Positions 33,582 to 41,836 of a stretch of 64,000 nucleotides of DNA are shown in pieces (positions within the stretch are counted from its first letter, which is position 1; the number at the start of each line of letters is the position of its first letter). A program made the position numbers and the translations under genes. The stretch is taken from NCBI GenBank assembly GCA_963707905.1, contig CAVPSA010000041.1, forward strand, positions 7,209-71,208, written 5' to 3'. Origin of the DNA: DASXKD01 sp963707905 (GTDB taxonomy: Bacteria; Actinomycetota; Actinomycetes; Streptosporangiales; Streptosporangiaceae). The notes under the pieces are model-generated. The model was given only the letters and a program-made list of their open reading frames with translations, was not told the origin of the DNA and did not search any database.

Positions 33582-34562
33582 ATGAGGAGGCCATCGTGGC
33601 GAGCGCGGCTCTGCCCATTCCCTGCTATCCAGGCGCTTCAGGTACTGACCATTGCCGCGGCCGCACCTGGTGTGTCCGGTGTGATCGCGCGGGTGGAAGC
33701 GCGGCTGCAGGGCCGGCGCGGCCCCCGGGTTCTGCAGCCGTACTTCGATCTGGCGAAGCTGTGCCGCAAGGAGGCGCTGGCGCCGGAGGGGGCGAGCTGG
33801 TTCTTCCTGGCGGCGCCGCTGGTCGCGGTCACCTGTTACCTGACCGTGCCGCTGCTGATCCCGGTGCTGACCAGTTACCCGCTGCCGCTGGGGTACATGG
33901 GCGACATCCTCGGCGGTGGCTTCATCTTGTCGCTGGCCAGCTTCGTGGTCGCGGTGGCCGCGCTGGAGACCGGCAGCCCCTACGCCCAGCTCGGGTCGAG
34001 CCGGGCGAAGACGTTCGCGGCCATCACCGAGCCGGTGGTGCTGTTCGTGGTGTTCACGGTCGCGCTGGTCACCGGGACAGACCTGCCCTACGCGCTGGCC
34101 GCGACCGTCCGTTCCTCGGCCGGGCAGATCGTGCGGCCCGCTCACCTGCTGGCCACCGCCGCGCTGTTCATGGTGATTCTGTACGAGACCGGCCGGATCC
34201 CGGTGGAGACCCACACCGGCACGAACGAGTTCGGCATGATCGAGGAGGCCAGGCCGTTCGAGCACTCCGGGCCCTATTTCGCGCTGCTGAAATGGGGCTC
34301 GGCGATGAAACAGCTCATCCTGTTCACGATCTTGCTGAACGTCTTCCTGGTGCCCTGGGGCCTGGCCGCCAGCGCCCAGCCGGCGGCTGTCGGCCTGGCA
34401 ATCGTCGCGCTGCTGGCCAAGGCGCTCGCCATCGGCGTGGTGATCGCGGTGATCGACAACTCGTTCGCCAAGCTCCGGCTCTTCAAGATCACCGAATATG
34501 TGGCCGCGGCATTCCTGCTCTCCGTGCTGGGTGTCTTCACGCTCTACCTGGGAGGTGGCTGA
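33582..34562 (+). CDS. hycD: Hydrogenase-4/complex-I-like subunit HycD/HyfC (NuoH-like)
   Basis: A membrane subunit of the NuoH/HyfC family with about eight helices; ARLQGRRGPRVLQPYFDLAKL and the ETGRIPVETHTGTNEFGMIEE loop are family hallmarks of the quinone-cavity/proton-channel subunit. A strong GAGGAGG (33584-33590) fits GTG 33596, but GTG 33596 is in another frame from the body; the in-frame ATG 33582 overlaps that ribosome site. A one-base insertion near 33620-33623 would explain this (see findings). Its stop overlaps the next ATG (ATGA). Confidence 0.85.
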   Translation: MRRPSWRARLCPFPAIQALQVLTIAAAAPGVSGVIARVEARLQGRRGPRVLQPYFDLAKLCRKEALAPEGASWFFLAAPLVAVTCYLTVPLLIPVLTSYPLPLGYMGDILGGGFILSLASFVVAVAALETGSPYAQLGSSRAKTFAAITEPVVLFVVFTVALVTGTDLPYALAATVRSSAGQIVRPAHLLATAALFMVILYETGRIPVETHTGTNEFGMIEEARPFEHSGPYFALLKWGSAMKQLILFTILLNVFLVPWGLAASAQPAAVGLAIVALLAKALAIGVVIAVIDNSFAKLRLFKITEYVAAAFLLSVLGVFTLYLGGG

Positions 34563-35278
34563 TGGCCGGTGCGTGGCTGGCAGCGTCGCACGGTGCCGCG
34601 GCTCTGACCGCCGCCCAGGGCGCACCCAGCGTGTTCGTCGGCAGCGCCAACGTCGTTGCCGTGGTGGTGCTGCTGCTGGAGTTCGGCATGTTCCGGCAGG
34701 CGCTGCTCCGCGACCAGATCCGCATCTACGCGGCGCAGTCGGCAGCGGTGTCGGTGCTGGCGGTGATCGTCGCGGCGGCGCGGCACGTGCCGGAGTTGTA
34801 CATCCTGGCGGTGCTGTCGGCGGGGCTGAAGGTCGTGATCGTGCCACTCGTGCTGCGCAGGCTGCTGCGCGGCGCCGGGGAGGAGATCGCCGGGAGCGGC
34901 GCGCTGGGCATGGCCAGCACCATACTGCTGGCCATCGCGGTGGGAGCGTTCGGGTTCTTCGCCGTGGGCACGCTGGGCATCGCCGGGGTGACGCTGCCGC
35001 AGACGGCGCTGGGCCTGGCCATGGCCGTGGTCCTGGTGGCGTTCGTGCTGATGATCGTGCGCCGGGACGTGGTGTCCCAGGCGATCGGGTTCTTCTCGCT
35101 GGAGAACGGCGTCTCGCTCGCGGCCCTGGTGATCGCGGCGCACATGCCGCTGATCCTGGAGGTCGCGTTCCTGTTCGACCTGCTGGTCGCGGTGGTCGTG
35201 TTCGGGGTGCTGATCCGGGTGCATCACGGCCGGGCGGAGTCGCTGTCCACCGCCGGGCTGACCAGGCTGCGGGGCTGA
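34562..35278 (+). CDS. hycP: HyfE/HycP-like membrane subunit
   Basis: 238 residues, six to seven helices, matching the HyfE family (NuoK-like C-terminal part): LLLEFGMFRQALLRDQIRIY, then RRDVVSQAIGFFSLENGVSL and VAFLFDLLVAVVVFGVLI. It starts at ATG 34562 in an ATGA overlap with hycD. Part of the membrane arm, probably carrying one proton-path helix set. Confidence 0.9.
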   Translation: MAGAWLAASHGAAALTAAQGAPSVFVGSANVVAVVVLLLEFGMFRQALLRDQIRIYAAQSAAVSVLAVIVAAARHVPELYILAVLSAGLKVVIVPLVLRRLLRGAGEEIAGSGALGMASTILLAIAVGAFGFFAVGTLGIAGVTLPQTALGLAMAVVLVAFVLMIVRRDVVSQAIGFFSLENGVSLAALVIAAHMPLILEVAFLFDLLVAVVVFGVLIRVHHGRAESLSTAGLTRLRG

Positions 35279-35282
35279 GCCG

Positions 35283-36737
35283 GTGACCGCGACGTTCATC
35301 ATCCTGCTGGCCGCCCCGCTGCTGGCCGCGCTGGCCTGCGTGTGGTCGCCGGCCCGGGCCTGCCAGGCGGTCACGATCACCGCGGGAGTGGTGAGCTTCG
35401 CCACGGTTCTGGTCCTCGTGCCGGCGGCGGCGCACCACGACCTGACACTCGGCCGGTACCTGCGGGCCGATGCCATCTCGGTGGTCTTCCTGCTGGCGAC
35501 CAGCTTCCTGTACGCGGCGGTGTCCGCCTACTCGGTCGGCTACTTCGCCGGCGAGGAATCCCCGGACGGCCGCTACGCCCGGCGGTTCTACGTGGGCCTG
35601 AACCTGTTCGCCTGGTCGATGCTCGCCGCGCCGCTGATGAGCAGCCTGGCCCTGCTGTGGATCGCGGTCGAGGTGACGACGGTGATCTCGGCGCTGCTGG
35701 TGGCGATCGAGGACACCGACCGGGCGGTGGAGGCGGCCTGGAAATACGTGCTGATCGCCTCGGCCGGCCTCGGCCTGGCGCTGCTGGCGACCATCTTCAT
35801 GTACGCGGCGGGCGTGCACGTCCTCGGCCAGTCCTACGACCTCACGTTCACCGAGTTGCTGCGCGCCGGGCCGCGGCTGCCGCACACCGTGGTCCGGCTT
35901 GCCTACGGCCTGGCCGTGCTTGGCTTCGGCACCAAGGTGGGCCTGTTCCCGGTGCACACCTGGCTGCCCGACGCCCACGCGGAGGCGCCGACGCCGGTGT
36001 CGGCGATGTTGTCCGGGTCGCTGCTCGCGGTCAGCTTCTACGCGATCCTGCGTTACTACCAGGTGAGCCTGGCCGCGCTCGGCCCCTCCTTCCCGCAAGG
36101 CGTCCTGCTCGCATTCGGTGTCGCGTCGCTGCTGCTGGCGGCGCTGTACCTGGTCAACCAGGGCGACGTCAAGCGGCTGCTCGCCTACTCCAGCGTGGAG
36201 CACATGGGCATCCTGGCGATCGGGGTGAGCTTCGGCGCGCCGATCGCGCTGGCCGGCGTGCTCTTGCACGTGCTGGCGCACGCCGCCGCCAAGGGCAACG
36301 CCTTCATGGGCGCGGGCGTGCTGGTCCGCAAGTACCAGACCAAGAACGTCGCGGCGATCAATGGCGGCCTTGACCTGCTGCCGTGGAGCGGCCCACTGCT
36401 GCTGGTGGCCGTGCTTGCGCTGGCGGCCATGCCGCCGTTCGGGATCTTCCGCAGTGAGTTCGAGATCGTGGCGGGCGGTTTCTCCGCATCCAGGAACGTC
36501 GCGGCGGCCGTGCTGATCGTCGCGGTCACGCTGGCCTTCCTCGGCCTATCGCTCACGGCCAACCGGATGCTGATGAATCCTCCGGCCAAACGGCTGCCGC
36601 GAGGAGAACCGAGCGCCTGGATGGTGGCGCCGGTCGTGGCCGGTGTCGCAGTGCTGGTCGTGCTGGGCGTACACCCGCCCGCCCACCTGGCCGAGTTGCT
36701 GGCCCGGGGCGCCGCCGAGCTTCGGGGGCTGCGATGA
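35283..36737 (+). CDS. hycQ: HyfF/HycQ-like antiporter subunit (NuoN/M-like)
   Basis: 484 residues and about 14 helices of the Mrp/NuoL-M-N proton-translocating family. Conserved charged residues are in place: Glu in LLWIAVEVTTVISALL, Lys in GFGTKVGLFPVHTWLPDAHAEAP and GDVKRLLAYSSVEHMG. GTG 35283 starts four bases after hycP. Its stop overlaps the next ATG. These residues suggest that proton or ion pumping ability is kept even though redox sites in other subunits are lost. Confidence 0.92.
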   Translation: MTATFIILLAAPLLAALACVWSPARACQAVTITAGVVSFATVLVLVPAAAHHDLTLGRYLRADAISVVFLLATSFLYAAVSAYSVGYFAGEESPDGRYARRFYVGLNLFAWSMLAAPLMSSLALLWIAVEVTTVISALLVAIEDTDRAVEAAWKYVLIASAGLGLALLATIFMYAAGVHVLGQSYDLTFTELLRAGPRLPHTVVRLAYGLAVLGFGTKVGLFPVHTWLPDAHAEAPTPVSAMLSGSLLAVSFYAILRYYQVSLAALGPSFPQGVLLAFGVASLLLAALYLVNQGDVKRLLAYSSVEHMGILAIGVSFGAPIALAGVLLHVLAHAAAKGNAFMGAGVLVRKYQTKNVAAINGGLDLLPWSGPLLLVAVLALAAMPPFGIFRSEFEIVAGGFSASRNVAAAVLIVAVTLAFLGLSLTANRMLMNPPAKRLPRGEPSAWMVAPVVAGVAVLVVLGVHPPAHLAELLARGAAELRGLR

Positions 36738-38314
36738 CGGCGGGGGCCGCCGCGGATGGCCAGGCGCCCGCGCCGTCACTGGCCGAGGCCGTCGCGGCCG
36801 GGGTGGCCGCGGGCGCAAGGTTCGCCGGGCTGTTCGGCACCGCGGTGCTGGCTAGCCCCGCAACCACGGATATCACCGGGCACCCGGCCGGCCAGGGGCC
36901 GTCGTATGGCAGCCAAACAGGCCAGCCGACAACTGGCGCCCTGCTTCTTTCCGCCTACCTGGCCGGCGACGGTGCCCTGGACACAGTGGAGGCTGTCGTC
37001 CCCGAAGGCGCGCCCGGGTACCCGGCGGTGACGCCGCGGGTGGGGGCCGCGTTCTGGTACGAGCGCGAGGTGCATGACCTGTTCGGCGTGGTCCCCGAGG
37101 GGCATCCGCGGCTGGAGCCGCTGACCCTGCCACTTGGGCCGGGTGCGCCGCGGCGGCCCCGTCCGGGCGACGGTCAAACGCTCGGCCGGCTGGAACCGGA
37201 CGAGCAGGTACTGGCCCGGCATGTGACCGGGAAAGGAATGTTCACGATCCCGCACGGCCCGGTCCGCTCGGGCGTGGTCGAGTCCATCGAGTACCTGGTG
37301 GAGACGCCAGGTGAGGACATTCCGCACTTGAACATGCGGCTCTTCTACAAGCACCGCGGGATCGAGAAACGGTTCGAGGGGCTGAGCGTGGCCGACGGTG
37401 TCCTGCTTGCCGAGCGCGTGGAGGGCGTCTGCTCGGTGGCGCACGCGCTGGCCTACAGCCATGCGGTCGAGCGGATCGCCGGGTGCGCGCCGCCGTGGCC
37501 GGCCCGGCTGGTCAGGGTCCTTTACGCCGAACTGGAGCGGGTGGCCAACCACCTGGACACAGCGACGCGGCTGGCCGACGCCGCCGGCCTCGCCGTCGCC
37601 ACCGCCCGGTTCGGCTGGCACAAGGAACGCGTGCTGCGGCTGGTGGGCAGGCTCTGCGGCAGCCGTTATGGCCGCGGCGTGGTGCTGCCCGGCGGGGTCA
37701 GCGCGCTGCCCGGGCTGGGACCGGCCGACATCTTCGCCCAGATCGGCGGCCTGGAACGGGACATCACCGCCGACTCGCGGCTGCTGATGGGCACCGCGTC
37801 CTTCCTGGACCGGCTGCGCCGCACCGGGCCGCTGCGGCCTGAGCGGGCTCGCGAGCACGGCGCACTCGGGCCGGTGGGGCGGGCGTCCGCCGCCGGCGAG
37901 GACGTGCGGCGCACCCGGCCCTACGACGCCTACACGGGTCTGGGCCTGCTGCCCGGTGAGCCGCACACGGCGGGCGATGCACTGGCCCGGCTGCGGGTCC
38001 GCTGGCAGGAAGTGGCCGGGTCCTTCCACCTGATCAGGCAGGCGGCCGACGAACTGTCCGGGGCCGCGGCGGGCGCTCTTGCCGTGCCGTGCGCGGTCAC
38101 CGGCGGCCGGGCGGCAGGCTGGGCGGAAGCCCCCCAGGGGGAGGTGCTCTACGACGTCCGCGCCGAGGGCGGGCGGATCGTGCGGTGCTGGCCACGCTCC
38201 GCCTCGTTCCACAACCTGGTGCTGTTCCACGAGGTCTTCGCCGGTGACATCCTGACGGACTTCCCGTTCATCGAGGCGAGCTTCGGGCTGTCAGCGGCGG
38301 GGGTGGCGCTGTAG
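36734..38314 (+). CDS. hycE: HycE/HyfG-like fused 30k/49k subunit without Ni ligands
   Basis: 526 residues: an N-terminal NuoC-like part (WYEREVHDLFGVVPEGHPRLEP) fused to a NuoD/hydrogenase-large-subunit-like part (HLNMRLFYKHRGIEKRFEGL onward). The first metal motif reads R228-V-E230-G-V-C233-S-V-A-H237, so the first of the two cysteines is Glu. The C-terminus reads ILTDFPFIEASFGLSAAG with no D-P-C-x-x-C. It therefore cannot hold a standard NiFe centre. ATGA overlap with hycQ; stop is followed directly by the next ATG. Confidence 0.88.
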   Translation: MTAGAAADGQAPAPSLAEAVAAGVAAGARFAGLFGTAVLASPATTDITGHPAGQGPSYGSQTGQPTTGALLLSAYLAGDGALDTVEAVVPEGAPGYPAVTPRVGAAFWYEREVHDLFGVVPEGHPRLEPLTLPLGPGAPRRPRPGDGQTLGRLEPDEQVLARHVTGKGMFTIPHGPVRSGVVESIEYLVETPGEDIPHLNMRLFYKHRGIEKRFEGLSVADGVLLAERVEGVCSVAHALAYSHAVERIAGCAPPWPARLVRVLYAELERVANHLDTATRLADAAGLAVATARFGWHKERVLRLVGRLCGSRYGRGVVLPGGVSALPGLGPADIFAQIGGLERDITADSRLLMGTASFLDRLRRTGPLRPERAREHGALGPVGRASAAGEDVRRTRPYDAYTGLGLLPGEPHTAGDALARLRVRWQEVAGSFHLIRQAADELSGAAAGALAVPCAVTGGRAAGWAEAPQGEVLYDVRAEGGRIVRCWPRSASFHNLVLFHEVFAGDILTDFPFIEASFGLSAAGVAL

Positions 38315-39109
38315 ATGTGGGTGCTGCGGGGACTTCGCAACGGCGTGGTGACCACTCGGTGGCCGCGTCGCGCTGACAGCTACGCCGACGGGCTGCGCGG
38401 CCCGGCGCGGGTGCTTGATGCCGCCCCCGACGGTGCGGCCGGCCTGCCGGGGCTGTGCCCGGCCGGGGCGATCAGTTACTCGGCCGGCCAGGGAATCCGG
38501 CTGGACCAGGGGCGGTGCATTCTGTGCGGCCGGTGCGTGGCCGCCCGCCCGGACGCGTTCGCCTGGTCTGCCGGGCCCGCCGTAGCCTCGCTGGCCCGGG
38601 GAGCGCTGGTCACGCCCGAGGCCGCCGAGACCGGGGAGGAACTGGCCCGGGTCCGCGCGGACCTGAGCCAGCGGACCCGCGCATTCGGCCGCTCGGTGCA
38701 CATCCGGCACGTGGACGCGGGCTCGGACGGCAGCGAGGAATGGGAGATCCTCGCCCTGCTCAACCCGGTGTACGACGTGCACCGGCTCGGCATCTTCTTC
38801 ACCGCCAGCCCCCGGCACGCCGACGTGCTGCTCGTGACCGGAGCGGGCGCGCACGGGATGGCCGCACCGCTGCGCCGGACCTACGACGCGATGCCGGATC
38901 CGAAGGTGGTGATCGCGGCCGGGACCGACGCGGTGAGCGGCGGCCTGATCAGCCCGTCCTACGCGACGCTCGGCGGCGTCGGTGCGGTGGTGCCGGTGGA
39001 CGTGTGGGTGCCGGGCTCACCACCCAGCCCGTTCCAGCTGCTCCACGCACTGCTGCTCGGCCTCGGGCGGCTGCGCGGCGACGCCGGGGTGACGGGGGTG
39101 CCATCGTGA
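38315..39109 (+). CDS. Ferredoxin-NuoB-like small subunit without N2-type cysteines
   Basis: 264 residues. The N-terminus carries one ferredoxin-type cluster site (C48-P, then C68-I-L-C71-G-R-C74). The rest is a NuoB/HycG-like domain: DAGSDGSEEWEILAL, DVLLVTGAGAHGM, VVIAAGTDAVSGG and VDVWVPGSPPSP. In relatives these four places hold the cysteines of the proximal/N2 4Fe-4S cluster; here they are D/E, D and S. The gene resembles the Rv0082-type subunit of the mycobacterial hyc-like locus. It begins directly after hycE and ends in a GTGA overlap. Confidence 0.85.
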   Translation: MWVLRGLRNGVVTTRWPRRADSYADGLRGPARVLDAAPDGAAGLPGLCPAGAISYSAGQGIRLDQGRCILCGRCVAARPDAFAWSAGPAVASLARGALVTPEAAETGEELARVRADLSQRTRAFGRSVHIRHVDAGSDGSEEWEILALLNPVYDVHRLGIFFTASPRHADVLLVTGAGAHGMAAPLRRTYDAMPDPKVVIAAGTDAVSGGLISPSYATLGGVGAVVPVDVWVPGSPPSPFQLLHALLLGLGRLRGDAGVTGVPS

Positions 39110-41262
39110 CTGCCGTCCTTGCCACCGGGCTGGCGCTGCTGCTGGCCGCCGTGGTGGCCGGCTACGCATACCCGCAGGGGCCCGCCGCGGAGCCGGACGC
39201 ACCGGCACCGCGCTGGCGGGCGCCGGGCTGGCTGGGCTTCCTGCCGTACCTGGTGGCGGCGGCCGGATCCGCGTGCCTGCTGGCCGCGGGAGCCGGGGCG
39301 CTGGCCGGGGAACGCGTGGCGCTCGGGCTCGGCAGCCTGCTCGGTTCCGGCCACCTCGGGCCGGGTGGTGGTGGCGCCGGCGGTGGGGCCGGAGCCGGCA
39401 CCGTGCTGGCCGCGGACCGGCTGTCCGGGCTGTTCCTGGTCATCGTCTTCGGCGCCGCGGTGCCGGTGACACTGCTGGCAGGCAGCCGGTTCCCGGGCCC
39501 GCACGGCCGCCGCCGGGGCAGGCTCGGCGCGGGCTGCGCCCTGACGCTGGCCGCGCTCGGGGTGATCATCACCGCCCGCGACGCATTCACGCTGCTGTTC
39601 GGCTGGGAAGCGCTCACCGTGGCGTTCTATCTCCTGGCCGGGTTCGACAGGGCCAGCCAGGGGCGCCCGGCCGGAGCGGTCATCACCTTCGTCTTCGGCA
39701 AGGTCAGCGGTGCCTCGCTGCTCGCCGGGCTGCTGCTGCTCGCGGCGCGGTCCCACTCGCTCATGCTCGCGAGCTTCGCTGGCGTACCCGGGGGAGCGGC
39801 CCGCACCACCGCCTATGCGCTGCTGGTTTTCGGGTTCGCGGTCAAGGCCGGCGTCGTGCCGGTGCAGGTGTGGCTGCCCCGCGGTTACGCCGCCGCGCCG
39901 CCGGCTGCCCGCGCGGTGATGGCCGGCGTGGCGGTCAACGTCGGCTTCTACGGGCTGTGGCGCACGTTCGCCCTGCTGGGCAGCCCGCCCGGCTGGCTGA
40001 CCGGGATCCTGCTCATCCTCGCCGCGCTCACCGCGGTCACCGGCATCGCGCACGCCGCCGTGCAGACCAGCCTGCCCCGCGTCATCGCCTACTCCAGCGT
40101 GGAGAACACCGGGCTCATCGTCACCGGGTTCGGCGTGGCGCTGACCGGTGCGGCCGTGCACGACCAGCGCCTGGTCGCGGCCGGGCTGCTCGCGGCGACA
40201 CTGCAGGTGATCGCGCACACCATCGCGAAGTCACTGCTGTTCACCTGCGGTGCCACGGTCGAGGCGGCGGGGGGCACCAGTGACCTCGACGGCCTGCGGG
40301 GCGCCGCCCGGCGCACCCCGTGGAGCGGCACCGGGTTCGCCATCGGCGCGCTGACCCTGGCCGGCCTGCCGCTGACCGCCGGCTTCGTGTCGGAGTGGTT
40401 CCTGCTCGAATCGCTGATGCAGCAGTTCCGGGTTCCCGGGCTCGGCTACCGCCTGGTACTCGCGGTGGCCGGCGCCGCGGTCGCGCTCACCGTCGGCTTC
40501 GCCGGGGTGACCTTCGTGCGGCTGACCGGCCTGGTCGTCCTCGGCCCTGCCCCGAGCCCGGCGCGGGAGCCCGGGGCGGGGCCGTCGCGGGGGCCCGGCG
40601 GCAGCCGGGAGTACGGCTGGCTCGGCCGCGCCGGGGTGACCTCCCTGGCGGTCACCTGCCTTGGCGCGGCCGCGCTGACCCCGCTGGAAATACGGCTCAT
40701 CGGATCCGGGCTGTCTCCGCTGGTCCCCGCACGGGTGACCCTTGGCGCCCTCGCCCACCCGTGGGTGCTCGGGCCGGTGTTCCCCGGCTTCTCTGTGCTG
40801 TCCCCGTCGTGGCTGTGGATCGTGATGCCCGCGCTGCTCGCCGGGGTCTTCCTGGTTAGCTGGCTGGCTGCCGGGAACCGGATGTTCCGCGTGCGGCGCG
40901 TGCCGGCCTGGCGGTCCGCGACCGCAGACGTGGCGGGCACCGACCAGTACACGGCGTTCGGCTACGCCAACCCCACCCGCCGCGTGCTGGCCGGTGTCCT
41001 GCTCACCCGCGCCGAACTGCACCGGATCGAGGAGCCTGCCGATACCGGCGGCGAGCCCGGGGCACCCCAGGTGCCGCACCTCGGCTACACCTCGGATGTG
41101 GTGGAGCTCGTCGAGGAGTACCTCTACCGGCCCCTCGCCCGCCCGCTGATGGCCGTGGTCCGTACCGTCAAACGGCTCCAGTCGGGACGGCTCGATGCCT
41201 ATCTCGCCTACATGCTGATCGCGCTGATCGCCATCCTGGCCGTCGTCACCGCTCTCGGCTGA
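39106..41262 (+). CDS. HyfB-like antiporter subunit (NuoL-like)
   Basis: 718 residues from GTG 39106, with about 15 helices of the NuoL/HyfB group. The Glu of LLFGWEALTVAFYLLAG and the Lys of GFAVKAGVVPVQVWLP are kept; the lumenal His loop is RGYAAAPPAA. The C-terminal extension (LGYTSDVVELVEEYLYRPLA ... RLDAYLAYMLIALIAILAVV) matches HyfB ends. A Gly-rich insert (about residues 84-100) follows the second helix. Last gene of the operon; it completes a six-subunit membrane complex. Confidence 0.9.
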   Translation: MTAVLATGLALLLAAVVAGYAYPQGPAAEPDAPAPRWRAPGWLGFLPYLVAAAGSACLLAAGAGALAGERVALGLGSLLGSGHLGPGGGGAGGGAGAGTVLAADRLSGLFLVIVFGAAVPVTLLAGSRFPGPHGRRRGRLGAGCALTLAALGVIITARDAFTLLFGWEALTVAFYLLAGFDRASQGRPAGAVITFVFGKVSGASLLAGLLLLAARSHSLMLASFAGVPGGAARTTAYALLVFGFAVKAGVVPVQVWLPRGYAAAPPAARAVMAGVAVNVGFYGLWRTFALLGSPPGWLTGILLILAALTAVTGIAHAAVQTSLPRVIAYSSVENTGLIVTGFGVALTGAAVHDQRLVAAGLLAATLQVIAHTIAKSLLFTCGATVEAAGGTSDLDGLRGAARRTPWSGTGFAIGALTLAGLPLTAGFVSEWFLLESLMQQFRVPGLGYRLVLAVAGAAVALTVGFAGVTFVRLTGLVVLGPAPSPAREPGAGPSRGPGGSREYGWLGRAGVTSLAVTCLGAAALTPLEIRLIGSGLSPLVPARVTLGALAHPWVLGPVFPGFSVLSPSWLWIVMPALLAGVFLVSWLAAGNRMFRVRRVPAWRSATADVAGTDQYTAFGYANPTRRVLAGVLLTRAELHRIEEPADTGGEPGAPQVPHLGYTSDVVELVEEYLYRPLARPLMAVVRTVKRLQSGRLDAYLAYMLIALIAILAVVTALG

Positions 41263-41276
41263 CGCGGCGGGTCACC

Positions 41277-41648
41277 CTACTCTTCGCCGGAAAACCGCTC
41301 CCACGCCGACTGGCGGGTCATCCCGAGGGCCTCCCCGATCCGCGCCCAGGTCGCGCCCAGCGCCCGGGCCCGGCGCACCCACCCCACCAGATGCTGCTCC
41401 ACTTGTGCGCCCGCGGCCGCTATCCGCGGCAGGTTCGCCAGCGCCTCATCGACGCTGACCGCATGCTCCCAGGCCGCAAGGTGGGGCGTCGGGCTGGGCG
41501 GGCCGTCGACCAACTGCGCGCACAGCGCCACGCAGCCATCACAGATGTACACGCCAGGCCCCGCCACCAGCCTCCTCACCTCGGTGTTTGGCTTCAGGCA
41601 GAACGAGCACGCGGCCATGACGGGCGGTGCTGCCGCAGCAGGCATCAC
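41277..41648 (-). CDS. ClpX-type C4 zinc finger protein with C-terminal HTH
   Basis: A 123-residue two-part protein. Residues about 12-45 are a ClpX-like zinc finger (C-S-F-C ... ICDGC), and residues about 90-120 a helix-turn-helix (RALGATWARIGEALGMTRQS). The AAA+ part of ClpX is absent. Such small actinobacterial proteins are thought to be regulators; function unproven. GGAGG precedes the start, and two dyads lie directly upstream, which suggests autoregulation. It converges with the hydrogenase-like operon. Confidence 0.85.
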   Translation of the reverse strand: MMPAAAAPPVMAACSFCLKPNTEVRRLVAGPGVYICDGCVALCAQLVDGPPSPTPHLAAWEHAVSVDEALANLPRIAAAGAQVEQHLVGWVRRARALGATWARIGEALGMTRQSAWERFSGEE

Positions 41649-41654
41649 GCGGCC

Positions 41655-41700
41655 TCCTTGTCAGGTTACGCCTGACACTGTAAGGCGCAGGCTGACAAGG
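41655..41700 (-). promoter_or_regulatory. Nested TGTCAGG operators upstream of the zinc-finger/HTH gene
   Basis: A perfect dyad TGTCAGG-TTACG-CCTGACA (41659-41677) lies immediately upstream of the ribosome site. A second, imperfect unit follows, and the outer arms CTTGTCAG (41657-41664) and CTGACAAG (41691-41698) are also inverted. The arrangement fits two dimers bound side by side over the promoter of the HTH gene. Confidence 0.6.
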
Positions 41701-41836
41701 GTCAAGGCAAGCGATGATCGAAGTGCCACGCCGGCGTCACGGGAAGCCCGGAGTGTAGTAAGCCTTCCGCAGGGGTAGGGCCGCTTGCGGGTAAGGGGGC
41801 GCAGAAGCACCGGTGCCGGGTGGATCGGGGGAATGC

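Noticed and set aside
33391..33618. Minus-strand frame reading VVEAISGMFFPRL as a transposase remnant
   Set aside because: Could not be tied to any transposase family, and it crosses the ribosome site of the hydrogenase-like operon.
36734..39109. Functional NiFe hydrogenase
   Set aside because: Required cysteines are missing in both large- and small-subunit-like proteins, so H2 chemistry is not supported.
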